Source: Sulfitobacter pontiacus (GTDB lineage: Bacteria > Pseudomonadota > Alphaproteobacteria > Rhodobacterales > Rhodobacteraceae). From it: a stretch of 64,000 bases of DNA. A program made the position numbers and the translations under genes. The stretch's first letter is position 1; each line of letters starts with the position of its first letter. Under the pieces are notes generated by a model. That model was not told the origin of the DNA, ran no database searches, and saw only the letters and a list, made by a program, of their open reading frames with translations. This document shows positions 19,927-29,225 of the stretch, in pieces. The DNA lies in NCBI RefSeq assembly GCF_040790665.1, contig NZ_CP160849.1, positions 248,001 through 312,000 on the forward strand. Reading direction: 5' to 3'.

Positions 19927-21231
19927 TCAGTCCTTGAAGACGCGCTTAAAGATCGTATCAACATGTTTGGTGTGGTAGCCCAGATCAAATTTTTCCTCGA
20001 TCTCTTCTGCACTTAGTGCGGCGAGGACTTCTTCGTCAGCCAGCAGCTCGGTCTTGAAATCCTTGCCGTCTTCCCAGACCTTCATGGCGTTGCGCTGAAC
20101 CAGCTTGTAGCTGTCTTCGCGGCTCACGCCGGCCTGCGTGAGCGCGAGCAAGACACGTTGCGACATCACAAGACCGCTAAACTTGTTCATATTTGCGAGC
20201 ATGTTGTCAGGATAAATCAGCATATTGTCGATGACGCCGGTCAAACGGTGCAGCGCGAAGTCAAGGGTGATGGTGGTGTCGGGGCCGATCGCACGCTCAA
20301 CGCTGGAGTGGGAGATATCGCGTTCATGCCACATGGTGACATTTTCCATCGCTGGAATCACAGCCATCCGAATTGTACGGGCCAGCCCGGTCAGGTTCTC
20401 GGTCAGCACAGGGTTTTTCTTGTGCGGCATCGCCGAAGACCCCTTCTGACCTGCCGAGAAAAACTCAGCCCCTTCCAAGACTTCGGTCCGTTGCATGTGC
20501 CGCACTTCGGTCGCAACGTTCTCGATAGAGCTGGCGATCACACCAAGTGCTGCGAAAAATGCCGCGTGACGGTCACGGGGGATGATCTGCGTGCTCACGG
20601 GTTCGGGCGACAGGCCCAGCTTTTCGCAGACATGTTCCTCGACCCGCGGATCGATATTCGCAAATGTCCCCACAGCGCCGGAAATCGCACCGGTAGCAAT
20701 CTCGGAGCGTGCTGTTTTCAGCCGCGTCAGGTTGCGGTCCATCTCTGCATAAAAGCGCGCAAAGGTAAGGCCCATCGTTGTGGGTTCAGCGTGGATCCCG
20801 TGGCTGCGCCCGACGCGTACAGTATTTTTATGTTCCATGGCACGGCGTTTCAGCGCGGCCAGCAGCAAACCCATGTCTTCGATCAGAATATCAGCTGCGC
20901 GGGTTAATTGCACGTTAAAGCAGGTGTCCAATACGTCAGAAGAGGTCATCCCCTGGTGCACAAAACGCGCCTCGTCGCTGCCCACATGCTCTGCCAGATG
21001 CGTCAAGAACGCGATAACGTCATGTTTTGTAACGGCTTCAATCTCGTCAATTCGCGCGACATCAAACTCGACATCTTTGGCTTTCCAAACCGCCTCCGCA
21101 TTCTCGCGCGGGATCACCCCAAGGTCGGCCATGGCGTCACAGGCATGCGCCTCGATCTCGTACCAGATGCGGAACTTGGTTTCGGGGGACCAGATCGCAA
21201 CCATCTCGGGGCGGGAATAACGGGGAATCAT
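19927..21231 (-). CDS. purB: Adenylosuccinate lyase
   Basis: A 434-residue enzyme of the fumarase/aspartase superfamily. It carries the signature GSSAMPHKKNP, the TSSDVLDT segment, and GRSHGIHAEPTT with the catalytic histidine. It makes AMP from adenylosuccinate and AICAR from SAICAR in purine synthesis. The ATG of MIPRYSRPEMV is the family start; the 23 extra upstream residues are rejected. It is monocistronic. Confidence 0.96.
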   Translation of the reverse strand: MIPRYSRPEMVAIWSPETKFRIWYEIEAHACDAMADLGVIPRENAEAVWKAKDVEFDVARIDEIEAVTKHDVIAFLTHLAEHVGSDEARFVHQGMTSSDVLDTCFNVQLTRAADILIEDMGLLLAALKRRAMEHKNTVRVGRSHGIHAEPTTMGLTFARFYAEMDRNLTRLKTARSEIATGAISGAVGTFANIDPRVEEHVCEKLGLSPEPVSTQIIPRDRHAAFFAALGVIASSIENVATEVRHMQRTEVLEGAEFFSAGQKGSSAMPHKKNPVLTENLTGLARTIRMAVIPAMENVTMWHERDISHSSVERAIGPDTTITLDFALHRLTGVIDNMLIYPDNMLANMNKFSGLVMSQRVLLALTQAGVSREDSYKLVQRNAMKVWEDGKDFKTELLADEEVLAALSAEEIEEKFDLGYHTKHVDTIFKRVFKD

Positions 21232-21485
21232 GTGGTGATACCTTTGTTTTGGGGTGTTTTGATGTACGCGCGGGATAGACCGCGGGGGGGTAAAGAACAA
21301 GTCTGAACCCTTGTGCCACCAAGGCAGGGACGCTTACTGCCTCGCCCATAGGCGCCTCCGGCGGGAGTTTTCAGAGCAAAATGAAGAAGGGACGGGTTTG
21401 TCCCATTCAGGTCTGGCAGTTTACCTTCGGACAGGCAAAGGTGCCGGAAATTGAATATATTACGCTATTAAGGAATCGCTAAGAA

Positions 21486-22634
21486 ATGTCTGATACGTCT
21501 CGCTTAAGCCCCGCTACGATTGCTGCCCAAGCAGCGGGAGCGGTTGATGCGCAAACCGGCGGGGTGGTTCCGGCGCTGCCTATGGCCACGACCTATCTGC
21601 GGGATGAAACATACCAACCGCTGCGTGCAGACAACATCTACCTGCGCGATCAGAGCGATATTGTACGCGTTGCAGAAAAAGTGCTCTCTCAACTGGAGGG
21701 GGCGAAAGAATCGCTGCTGTTCCCGTCAGGCATGGCAGCGCTTGCCGCCGTCTTCCGTACCGTCCCAAATGGCGGGCGCGTGCTGGTGCAAAGCCAGATT
21801 TACTGGGGCACCACCAAGTGGATCCGGGATTTCTGCACCCGGCGTGACATTGAACTGCGAGAGGTCGAAGCCTCTGACAAGGCGGCGTTTGCCGCCGCCT
21901 GCGAGAGCTTTGGACCAACCTTGGCGCTCATCGAAACGCCATCAAACCCGTGGCTTCGCGTGGTCGATATCCAGGCTGCGGCTGATGCGGTGCATAGCGC
22001 GGGTGGGTTGCTTGTGGTGGATAGCACGGCCGCGACGCCGATTCTGCAACAGCCGCTTAAACACGGTGCCGACATTGTAATGCATTCTGCCACAAAGGGC
22101 ATTAATGGCCATTCGGACGTATTGGCGGGCGTTCTGGCGACCAATGACGTCACGGGCCGCGTGTGGGAAGATATCAAAGCGGACCGGCATGATGCAGGCG
22201 CGGTTATCGGCCCGTTTGAAGCATGGTTGCTGGTCCGCGGGATGCGCACCCTGCCCCTGCGCGCCAAGCACATGTCGTGCAACGCCATGGAATTAGCAGC
22301 ATTTTTGCAAAATCACCCGAAAATCGAAAAGGTTCTATATCCGGGTCTTGCGTCACATACGGGCCACGATTTGGCGACGCGGCAAATGTCAGGAGGATTT
22401 GGGTCGCTTTTGTCTTGCATTGTAAAGGGTGGCGGCGCAGCGGCGCTGGAAGTTGTCGGCAAGCTGGAAGTTTTTCATCGCGCAACGTCTTTGGGCGGGG
22501 TCGAAAGCCTTGTTGAACACCGCCACACGATCGAACCCCACACCGGAATTCCCGAAGGGTTGCTGCGTTTATCGGTGGGGATTGAAGATATAGAAGATCT
22601 AAAACGCGACTTGAGCCAAGCGCTTGATGCATAA
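21486..22634 (+). CDS. metC: Cystathionine beta-lyase / trans-sulfuration PLP enzyme
   Basis: A 382-residue Cys/Met-metabolism PLP enzyme. The Schiff-base lysine is in HSATKGINGHSD (about residue 204), and PSGMAALAAVF and LVVDSTAATP bind the cofactor; SLGGVESLVEHR is the C-terminal signature. The SLGG-E pattern and divergence from metY point to a MetC-type beta-lyase, though gamma-type activity cannot be excluded. It ends about 70 bases before the left junction of the island. Confidence 0.88.
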   Translation: MSDTSRLSPATIAAQAAGAVDAQTGGVVPALPMATTYLRDETYQPLRADNIYLRDQSDIVRVAEKVLSQLEGAKESLLFPSGMAALAAVFRTVPNGGRVLVQSQIYWGTTKWIRDFCTRRDIELREVEASDKAAFAAACESFGPTLALIETPSNPWLRVVDIQAAADAVHSAGGLLVVDSTAATPILQQPLKHGADIVMHSATKGINGHSDVLAGVLATNDVTGRVWEDIKADRHDAGAVIGPFEAWLLVRGMRTLPLRAKHMSCNAMELAAFLQNHPKIEKVLYPGLASHTGHDLATRQMSGGFGSLLSCIVKGGGAAALEVVGKLEVFHRATSLGGVESLVEHRHTIEPHTGIPEGLLRLSVGIEDIEDLKRDLSQALDA

Positions 22635-22702
22635 AGATACTTCGGGGCGCTCGCGCCCCGGGACCCCATGTCTTTCGAAGATGATTTGAAGGATACAACC
22701 AG

Positions 22703-22731
22703 TGGTGCGGTCGGAGAGACTCGAACTCTCA
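22703..22731. repeat. attL: left junction, 29-bp copy of the tRNA-Leu 3' end
   Basis: Identical over 29 bases to 37543-37571, the T-arm, acceptor strand and CCA of tRNA-Leu(GAG). Identity stops sharply on both sides. The left copy has no matching 5' half, so it is an attachment-site duplicate rather than a tRNA. Confidence 0.95.
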
Positions 22732-22802
22732 AAATCCTCGCCGAATTCATGACCAATTAACTGATTTTATTGAATTAAATACCATCTGCCCACTCCCCCA
22801 AC

Positions 22803-22832
22803 TGGGACATGAGTTGGGACAAATTATGGGAC
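22803..22832. repeat. Left arm-type repeats: three TGGGAC boxes at 12-bp spacing
   Basis: TGGGAC begins at 22803, 22815 and 22827. The same three boxes with the same spacing occur inside the right junction (37457-37486). This pattern fits integrase arm-binding sites. Confidence 0.75.
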
Positions 22833-22975
22833 GCAGCACTCATGCACAACCGCTTGCTGTAGGGGAAGGGCAGTCATTTTACATGGCTACACTTTGTCCT
22901 TCGTTAGCAGGGTCTTGCTATTTCATACGCCCCCCCTATCAACTTAGATCAAAGTAACAGACAGGAGATAGAAAG

Positions 22976-23188
22976 ATGGAATTTCAAGTTAGGATAACGC
23001 TGCCCGAAGCGCCGAATGATAATCTAGCTGAACGCTTAAATCCCCATGGAATTGTTGCCCAATTCCGAGCCCCCGTTCCTCCACAAACAGAGCAGGACAT
23101 ATTCGCGGGGGATCTTGCTGACAATCTCGTTTCCGAGGGCATCGTATCGGAAGAACGACGCGGAGACCTTATTTTCTTCTTTGAGTGA
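22976..23188 (+). CDS. Small hypothetical protein next to attL
   Basis: A 70-residue protein with an AGGAG box eight bases before its ATG. It is acidic at the C-terminus (SEERRGDLIFFFE) and has no signal, span or recognised domain. It is one of two small plus-strand genes in an otherwise minus-strand island. No function can be assigned. Confidence 0.5.
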   Translation: MEFQVRITLPEAPNDNLAERLNPHGIVAQFRAPVPPQTEQDIFAGDLADNLVSEGIVSEERRGDLIFFFE

Positions 23189-24237
23189 TTACCCCAGCCG
23201 TTCGCCCAAAGACAATAGTGATCGGCCTGCGTTTAATAGTCTGAAAAATTTGCCTTCTGCCATACGTGCTGAGTATAATGTAGTTTACATTACCGTTGTG
23301 CAAGTTGGTCGGGGGCATTTTCAGGTAAGTCATTCCCAATAAATATTTGACAATATTGGCAGGTCACTCACCTGACAAAACGTCGTTGCAATTGAGCTGG
23401 CCTATTTAAGCAAAAATCATGCATTGAGGATCGCGCACTTGGAATGCTGCGATGCCAAAAGCTACCCCGTTCCCAGGCAGCCCCCCCTCAATATCAACGG
23501 AAAAGCTGCGCGCTAAAGGATAGTAAATTCAAAACCATCTGCCGTTAGGAACTTTAGTAAACTGAATATTTGGCGTGACGGTAACCGCGGACTATCAGTC
23601 CGCCCCACGTATCAGAGTACCTGACAACACCCTATTCAACCAAATCCGTTCAATTCAATATTGTATATCAAGTAGACTTTTCGAATCACCCTACAGGGCC
23701 TCAAACAATACCGCAATTCGAGGAATGCTATAACCGACGGGACCGATACTACTTGATATCGACTAGGGTGAAAAGGGGCGTAAAATGCGCAAATTGAAAT
23801 CAGTCCTAATCTCACTTGAACAAATTCTATAGCGGACCTAACTTAACCCCGGTGGTTTGTAGTTGCCGCTTTCACACTTTCGAGTTTGAGTAAGCTGTTT
23901 GGCAGGACATCTTGTTGCACTTCAATTCCGAAGGCTGAACTGCCTCAGATCATTTACCCTGAGTGTGCGTTAAATTAACTCCCTTCAGTCCGACTGAAAA
24001 GCGAATTCTATCAAGAAGCACTCCTTCAGGTATCCCGATCACTGCAAAACGCGCCTGTGATAACTATTATTTCCTGGACGTATGACAGAGATCGGCTGAT
24101 GCAATCACGAAAATGATTCTCTTCAATACCAATTGCATTTACTATTCGATAGAACTGATCAGGGCCTGAAGAAGTTATACACTGCATGATCTAGCCGATT
24201 CTCCTATTCGAACATAGCTGGGATTATTGCCGTTGGC
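23189..24237. other. 1-kb AT-rich stretch without a recognisable gene
   Basis: All frames are broken by stops; the longest frame (ending at 23342) has no start context or coding look. The stretch holds an 11-bp inverted repeat (ATATCAAGTAG at 23665-23675, CTACTTGATAT at 23749-23759) interlaced with an 8-bp pair (TCACCCTA at 23686-23693, TAGGGTGA at 23764-23771). It may be decayed sequence or hold a non-coding RNA; nothing further is supported. Confidence 0.5.
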
Positions 24238-27200
24238 CTATCTCATCCATGCTCTAACTCTTCTATTAGCATTTGAGACGTCGACGATTTGATCATCTTC
24301 CGATAAATGTGGCTGAATTTCTTCCCTCAGGCGCTCAACCAATCGTGCTCGGCTTGGCGATACCCTCCGAAGTATCTCTTCAGCGCTTACGGCAAACGCA
24401 AAGGCCAACTTATAGTTCCCCTTTTTATGAAGACACTCGGCGACCCACTGGCGAGCATAAGCCTGATTAGACAGACGATTTAGGTCAGTAGATTCTTCCA
24501 ATGCCCTAGTCGATTTACGATAGCAAACTAGAGCATCATCTTCCCGTCCTTGAAGCTGTAAGCATCTACCAACGTTGCCCTGCTTATTTCCTCTTTCAAC
24601 TTCCACGGTAGATGCGGGATCAATCAACTCAGATAAGGGCGTATCTCCCAAGAAATACTTAAGGGCCGAATCTATATCACCTGCATCACGCTGCGCGAGG
24701 GCTAGATTATGGCTACTTCCATACTGAGTGTCTACGTTAGTACGATCCTTGAGGCCCAACCCAATCTCAGCCCATTCAATTGCTTCTACGTAATTCCCCC
24801 TAATCCAACTTGAATAGCACCTCATGTCACAATAGTGAATGTAGCGGGCCGTCTTCTCGGGTATAGTCTGCTCAAACCTTTCAAGGATTTGGTTTGCACC
24901 TAAATAATCGCCAAGATCATCAAGGCACTTTACAAATTCTCCAACGATTTCGTCAAAACCTTTGTAATCAGACGATGCTACATTCCAATCGACAGCCTCC
25001 AATAGCGATCTTGCGACACGAATAAACTCTTCAGAATGCCCGCCTCCAATTAGCGCTGCAAGGGCATCATTAAGACTTTTTACAGCATCTTGATACTGTT
25101 GTGCTGCAATCTCAAGTTCAGCTTTTTGGGTCCATCTGCCCAGTAAAGAAAGCGGCAAAGAGAAACCAAGCATCTTTGTTAAAGATTTTATTATTGTTTC
25201 ATATTGACCAATTACCAAATTGATGAAGTCTTTCCGCTCATCAGGTGAAAAATTTTGTATTACAAACTGTCGAACCAAGGGATGAAGGTCATATAAATCT
25301 GGAGAATTAATTTCTGGTTTCACGACCACTAAGTTAAGTCGAATAAGTGAACTAAGTGCTTTCTTGAATTTGTTGTACCTCAGCCGAGAGGAAACATATT
25401 TTTCTAGGGTTTCCATTGTCTCCGGCCTTACAGCCTCGGCCATTATCCGCAACAATGTCTGTTCCCGTTCTGGGAGTCTTGTCCATATCGAAGAAAGAAC
25501 ATTCGGAGTTTCTTCCCGCCCCCGCCGCAAATCCTCAAGTAATCCAGCTAAAGTAACACCTGGAACCTGAGCGACCTGTACCGCGATCAGGTCAAGCCAA
25601 AAAGGGTGTCCTTTAGTCATTTCGTGTGCTGCTTCAATCTCTGTTTTCTCTACAACGACACTGTCTCCGCCCCGCTTCGCAAACAAAGCGATAGTTTCAG
25701 TGATACTCAGACCGGGCATTGGAATTGAAATCACACTTGCTTCTGAATATTTCACCTTAGGTCGACAGGTTAGAATAAGTTGACTGGTGGTCTCCGCGTT
25801 AGCAAAGCCTTCGACCAATCTCGCTAGCAAACCAACGAATCGAAAATTCTCCAAGTCGACATAGTGATCGACGTTGTCGAAGACGAAAATAGTCTTCGCA
25901 TTAGCACTGCAATCAACTAGCAAATCTGCAAGATCGGCGTCGCTACTATCAGCTAGCATTTCACTTGTGGTTTCCTCTGAGGTAATGCGGTCAACGGCAG
26001 CAATAACTTGTGTTCGAATGCTGTCGGCGGCTTCTTTACAGTCGCGCCAATCCCAGAACAGAAAATTAGAAGAGGTTGTGAAGGTGTCTTTGATATGCTT
26101 CGCGGCAGTCAGTGATTTGCCCTGCCCCCCCATACCGGTAAGAATTATAACTTGAGCCTGTGTCGTCTCCAAGGATCGCAATTCGGCGTCACGTCCGACC
26201 CAAGCCTCAATGTTCGGTGGACGATCACAATCCAGTAATTTTAGGTTTTGGGGGGTAGATACGAAATCAGCGGTAGAAGCCTTTTTCGGAGTTTGCGTAG
26301 AATGGAGCTTACAAGAAATACTCCACCTTTCAGCCAACTTGCTAAGAAAGTTGTGACAGTCTATTCCAGCGTATAAACTAACTCTACCCCTGTCCAGTCC
26401 CGGTTGAAGTACTGACCGCAAATGCAGTGGAATCGCTGGGGTGGTGTCATAAAATGCCCAAAGCACTTCTGGAAAACTTGCAGTATTGCCACCTAGATCT
26501 TTGAGCGCTGAGGTTAGAATATCCTCCCATCCCCCGTATGCAAGTACGACAACCAATTTGTCTTTCAGGTGCTCAAGAAGGGAGGATTTGAGTGTAGGAC
26601 GTGACTGCAGTAATTGAATCCCAGTGTGCAGTGTATCGGTACCCTGCCAATAACCGTGAAAATGAACTATCCGACATCCATCAGCACGCGTGTTTCCCAA
26701 ATCGCCGTCACCAATTAAGGAAGTCTGCCAAGCCAGTCCGTCAGCACGTCGGATCGCCACCTGTACCAAAGGGTCAAAGTTGGAAGTCAGAAGAGTTTTG
26801 CCGAAAACGTTCTGTTCTTTTGCAATGAGGTGACCGAGAGCTTCGACTCCTCTTGAGAGATGCCACCCGTCGCCATCGTTTTCCAGCTCTCGCAACTGTT
26901 CATCGTTTAAAGAACTAATAGCATCTACGGTCGAAACCGGATTAACGATGGGTATGCGTGCGTTGAGCACAGCTTCACGAACGATCTGATTGCATGCGTC
27001 TTGCCCGCGCCTGCCCTGTAAAAAGTGAAATGCCGCCTGATATTGGTTTGGGGATTCCGTGACAGTCTTCTCGAGTGATATGCGTTGAGTTGAACCTTCG
27101 GGAAATCGCTTTCTGATCCGCCCAATCATATCCTCGACATTCGAAACGCCCGGTTGCCCTCGTTCTTCTGGAGCAGTTAGCGGTGCTCCAACCACAAAAA

Positions 27201-27291
27201 CGACTTCCTTCGGTGATGCACGCAGCCCATCAGAAAGCCGATCTAGTAACGCTTCCTCATCAAAAAATGAAATATTTTCAAAACTAGACAT
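24238..27291 (-). CDS. SIR2-STAND-TPR protein, Avs-like antiphage NLR candidate
   Basis: A 1017-residue protein in three parts. Residues about 1-300 look SIR2-like: VVFVVGAP at the N-terminus, LTSNFDPLV (about 168) and FHGYW (about 214) match the NAD-pocket asparagine and histidine motifs, and VLAYGGWED is the later strand. Residues about 360-650 are an NB-ARC/NACHT-type STAND ATPase with WVGRDAEL, Walker A GMGGQGKS (about 383-391), Walker B TIFVFDNVD (about 465), and KGHPFWLDL. The C-terminal third has TPR-like helices. In known SIR2-STAND defenses a phage protein triggers oligomerisation and NAD+ loss; the trigger here is unknown. The ATG at 27291 is used; an in-frame GTG four codons upstream is possible. 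Confidence 0.85.
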   Translation of the reverse strand: MSSFENISFFDEEALLDRLSDGLRASPKEVVFVVGAPLTAPEERGQPGVSNVEDMIGRIRKRFPEGSTQRISLEKTVTESPNQYQAAFHFLQGRRGQDACNQIVREAVLNARIPIVNPVSTVDAISSLNDEQLRELENDGDGWHLSRGVEALGHLIAKEQNVFGKTLLTSNFDPLVQVAIRRADGLAWQTSLIGDGDLGNTRADGCRIVHFHGYWQGTDTLHTGIQLLQSRPTLKSSLLEHLKDKLVVVLAYGGWEDILTSALKDLGGNTASFPEVLWAFYDTTPAIPLHLRSVLQPGLDRGRVSLYAGIDCHNFLSKLAERWSISCKLHSTQTPKKASTADFVSTPQNLKLLDCDRPPNIEAWVGRDAELRSLETTQAQVIILTGMGGQGKSLTAAKHIKDTFTTSSNFLFWDWRDCKEAADSIRTQVIAAVDRITSEETTSEMLADSSDADLADLLVDCSANAKTIFVFDNVDHYVDLENFRFVGLLARLVEGFANAETTSQLILTCRPKVKYSEASVISIPMPGLSITETIALFAKRGGDSVVVEKTEIEAAHEMTKGHPFWLDLIAVQVAQVPGVTLAGLLEDLRRGREETPNVLSSIWTRLPEREQTLLRIMAEAVRPETMETLEKYVSSRLRYNKFKKALSSLIRLNLVVVKPEINSPDLYDLHPLVRQFVIQNFSPDERKDFINLVIGQYETIIKSLTKMLGFSLPLSLLGRWTQKAELEIAAQQYQDAVKSLNDALAALIGGGHSEEFIRVARSLLEAVDWNVASSDYKGFDEIVGEFVKCLDDLGDYLGANQILERFEQTIPEKTARYIHYCDMRCYSSWIRGNYVEAIEWAEIGLGLKDRTNVDTQYGSSHNLALAQRDAGDIDSALKYFLGDTPLSELIDPASTVEVERGNKQGNVGRCLQLQGREDDALVCYRKSTRALEESTDLNRLSNQAYARQWVAECLHKKGNYKLAFAFAVSAEEILRRVSPSRARLVERLREEIQPHLSEDDQIVDVSNANRRVRAWMR

Positions 27292-27735
27292 TTGCACTGC
27301 CACCCATATTAGCCCGACCGTAGGGCGACTTTATAACCTTTACACCCAACGTTATACGAGGGGCGCATTTCTTTAACGTTTGTTTTTTTAGAAGAACTGT
27401 TTGTCATGTCTAGAAAAAGTCCGCCCGCGATATTGTATGAAGGCTGTTCCTTAGTGAAGATAGGTTCAAGCTCTTATTTTCTGCCTCGATAGCGCGATAC
27501 CAGTGAAAACTGTAAGTCGAACCATTTTCATTTATCCCTGCTATGGCGAGTCCAGAACCCACTCGTGTTGCTCTGAAATGTGCATTCAGCTGCTGGGTTA
27601 ATTACGCTGCGGTACTGGGTACCCCCCAATGGGTCCCCTAGTTTAATTTATATAGGGTAGCGCACCGCCAAGGTTGGCAAATCAAGAACTTCGGCAGCGA
27701 ATAAAACAGGATTTATCTGATTTAAATAAATCCTG
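27292..27735. other. Intergenic region between the recombinase and NLR genes
   Basis: About 440 bases with no supported gene. The right part lies just downstream of the serine recombinase stop and the left part must hold the promoter of the SIR2-STAND gene. Confidence 0.4.
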
Positions 27736-28299
27736 TTAAGCAGATAGGTAGCGGTAGACGCTGCTGCGGGCGATACCAAGCTCCTGTGCGATGGCTGTGG
27801 GCGTCAGTCCCTTGTCCTTCATGGCTTTTACCTGTGCGGCGTCTATGGTCGCAGGACGACCCTTGAAGGGGGAGTCGTCACCCTTGGCAAGCGCTGCGTC
27901 TATGCCTTCGCGCTGGCGGTCCTTGCGTATCTCAGTTTCAAACGTGGATATCGCTGAAAGCATCGAGAAGAACAGGCGTCCTGCGCTGGTAGTGGTATCG
28001 ATGTCCTGCTCCAGCACCTTGAGGCCTACACCCTTCTCCTCAAGGATATGGGCGATATTGTGTAGATCGCGGGATGATCGGGCCAAGCGGTCCAAACGCG
28101 TCACAACGACTGTATCACCCTTGCGGATGCCACGGCTAAGCATGTCCTCCAGTGCGGCGCGTCCGGTCCTTTTGGTTCCGCTAGCCTTCTCTGTGTAGAG
28201 GTGGTCCGGGTGGACGCCTGCGCCCGTTAGGGCGGCAATCTGGATATCCAACTTCTGCCCTGCGCTGCTTACCCGTGCATATCCGATTAGTTCACCCAT
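27736..28299 (-). CDS. Serine recombinase (resolvase/invertase family)
   Basis: A 187-residue small serine recombinase. The N-terminal catalytic domain has YARVSSAGQ with the nucleophile serine, VVTRLDRLARSSRDL, and the long E-helix region (RLFFSMLSAISTFETEIRKDRQREGI). The C-terminus is a helix-turn-helix (TPTAIAQELGIARSSVYRYL). An AGGAG box six bases upstream decides the ATG at 28299 over upstream alternatives. It could resolve replicated dimers of the island or invert a segment; two inverted copies of a palindromic repeat lie 170-265 bases upstream. Confidence 0.92.
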   Translation of the reverse strand: MGELIGYARVSSAGQKLDIQIAALTGAGVHPDHLYTEKASGTKRTGRAALEDMLSRGIRKGDTVVVTRLDRLARSSRDLHNIAHILEEKGVGLKVLEQDIDTTTSAGRLFFSMLSAISTFETEIRKDRQREGIDAALAKGDDSPFKGRPATIDAAQVKAMKDKGLTPTAIAQELGIARSSVYRYLSA

Positions 28300-28465
28300 G
28301 ATCATCTCCTGTCTCATTAGACTGTCCGTTAAATAGATAGCGTCCCATATATGATTCGGAAAGTCTAATAGGACACATTCAGGCACATTTCACATGTCCG
28401 GAAAGAGTATACTCAAAACGGACGCCGGGATGATCGGAAACCGGAGGGGCGCGGCGATCAGGTCA

Positions 28466-28563
28466 CCCGCTAACGCGGGGGGGATGCCCACTCGATAGGT
28501 CATAGGGGCGATAGGCCAGCGGGATGTGGATGTGGGTTGATGGTATTCCCCCGCGTTAGCGGG
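28466..28563. repeat. Inverted pair of CCCGCTAACGCGGG palindromes
   Basis: Copies at 28466-28479 and, reversed, at 28550-28563. Flanking bases (GGGGGGATGC and GCATCC) also match in inverted form. They lie upstream of the serine recombinase and could be its target or operator sites, but similar copies occur elsewhere in the island. Confidence 0.65.
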
Positions 28564-28773
28564 ATGCAGGTCCACCTTGGCGAAAAGTAATTTTATTGTA
28601 TTCGAGTCGCTTCATGCGCAACTTTGTTACTTGATGGTTACAGGGGTCAAGGCCCTGTGTTTTATGATAATATATTCAATTTACCGAATGTGATGGATGA
28701 TTTCGCGGGGTTGCACCATTACGGTCGTGCAGGGGCTGAGCGGAAGTTTTAGGGTCAAGAAGGTCTGAAAGCA

Positions 28774-29098
28774 GGAATGCAGTACGATACAGTGGAATGC
28801 AGTAAGAATACAGTGGCCACTGCAGACGTAAGTCATTGAAATGAAACAATATTCATCGAAAATGCAGTAATACAGTGGAATTTGCCCGTTTGCCGCTGTG
28901 CTATTTTATTTTTTTTTCGATCCTGCTTAGCGGGGGAGAGGGTGTGTAAAAAAAATATTTCCTAGAGTCTTAAGACCTAAATTCCTACTGTATTACTGCA
29001 TTTCTCAAAAAAATACATATAAAACAAAGACTTAAAGAAAATTCTCACTGCATTCCCACTGTATTCCTACTGCATTCTTACTGCAGTGCACTGTATTT
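28774..29098. repeat. Iteron array, candidate replication origin
   Basis: Repeats of GAATGCAGTA / GAATACAGTGG at 10-11 bp steps run forward at about 28774-28816 and 28859-28878, and in reverse at 28984-29003 and 29045-29098. A 17-bp perfect inverted repeat (28860-28876 and 28987-29003) brackets an AT-rich core of about 110 bases. It sits just 3' of the replication gene, as in the origins of staphylococcal pathogenicity islands. No coding frame crosses it. Confidence 0.78.
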
Positions 29099-29156
29099 TC
29101 CCGCTCCTCCCGCCTTTTCGCCTCCCTCGCGCAACATGCGGGCGAGTTCAAGAACA

Positions 29157-29214
29157 GAAAAGGCCCGCTAACGCGGGCCTCTACTGTGTCAGGCATCCAG
29201 CCCGCTAACGCGGG
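29157..29214 (-). terminator. Tandem palindromes, terminator of the replication gene
   Basis: AGGCCCGC-TAAC-GCGGGCCT at 29161-29180 is followed on the minus strand by TTTTCTG, an intrinsic terminator form. A second copy of the 14-base palindrome lies at 29201-29214, within a partly duplicated unit of about 37 bases sharing TCAGGC and GCATCCA flanks. Confidence 0.7.
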
Positions 29215-29225
29215 CCTATACTCTG

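Noticed and set aside
21301-21485. SAM-II or other riboswitch upstream of metC
   Set aside because: No recognisable conserved blocks; only unremarkable sequence is seen.
22703-22731. A truncated tRNA-Leu pseudogene
   Set aside because: The 29 bases are exactly the tRNA 3' end and match the other junction, so the copy is an att site left by integration.
23046-23342. A 98-codon reading frame overlapping the small gene near attL
   Set aside because: It has no ribosome site, overlaps a better-supported frame, and its product shows no conserved look.
28466-29214. CRISPR array
   Set aside because: The palindrome copies are few, spaced unevenly, in both orientations, and without regular spacers or cas genes.
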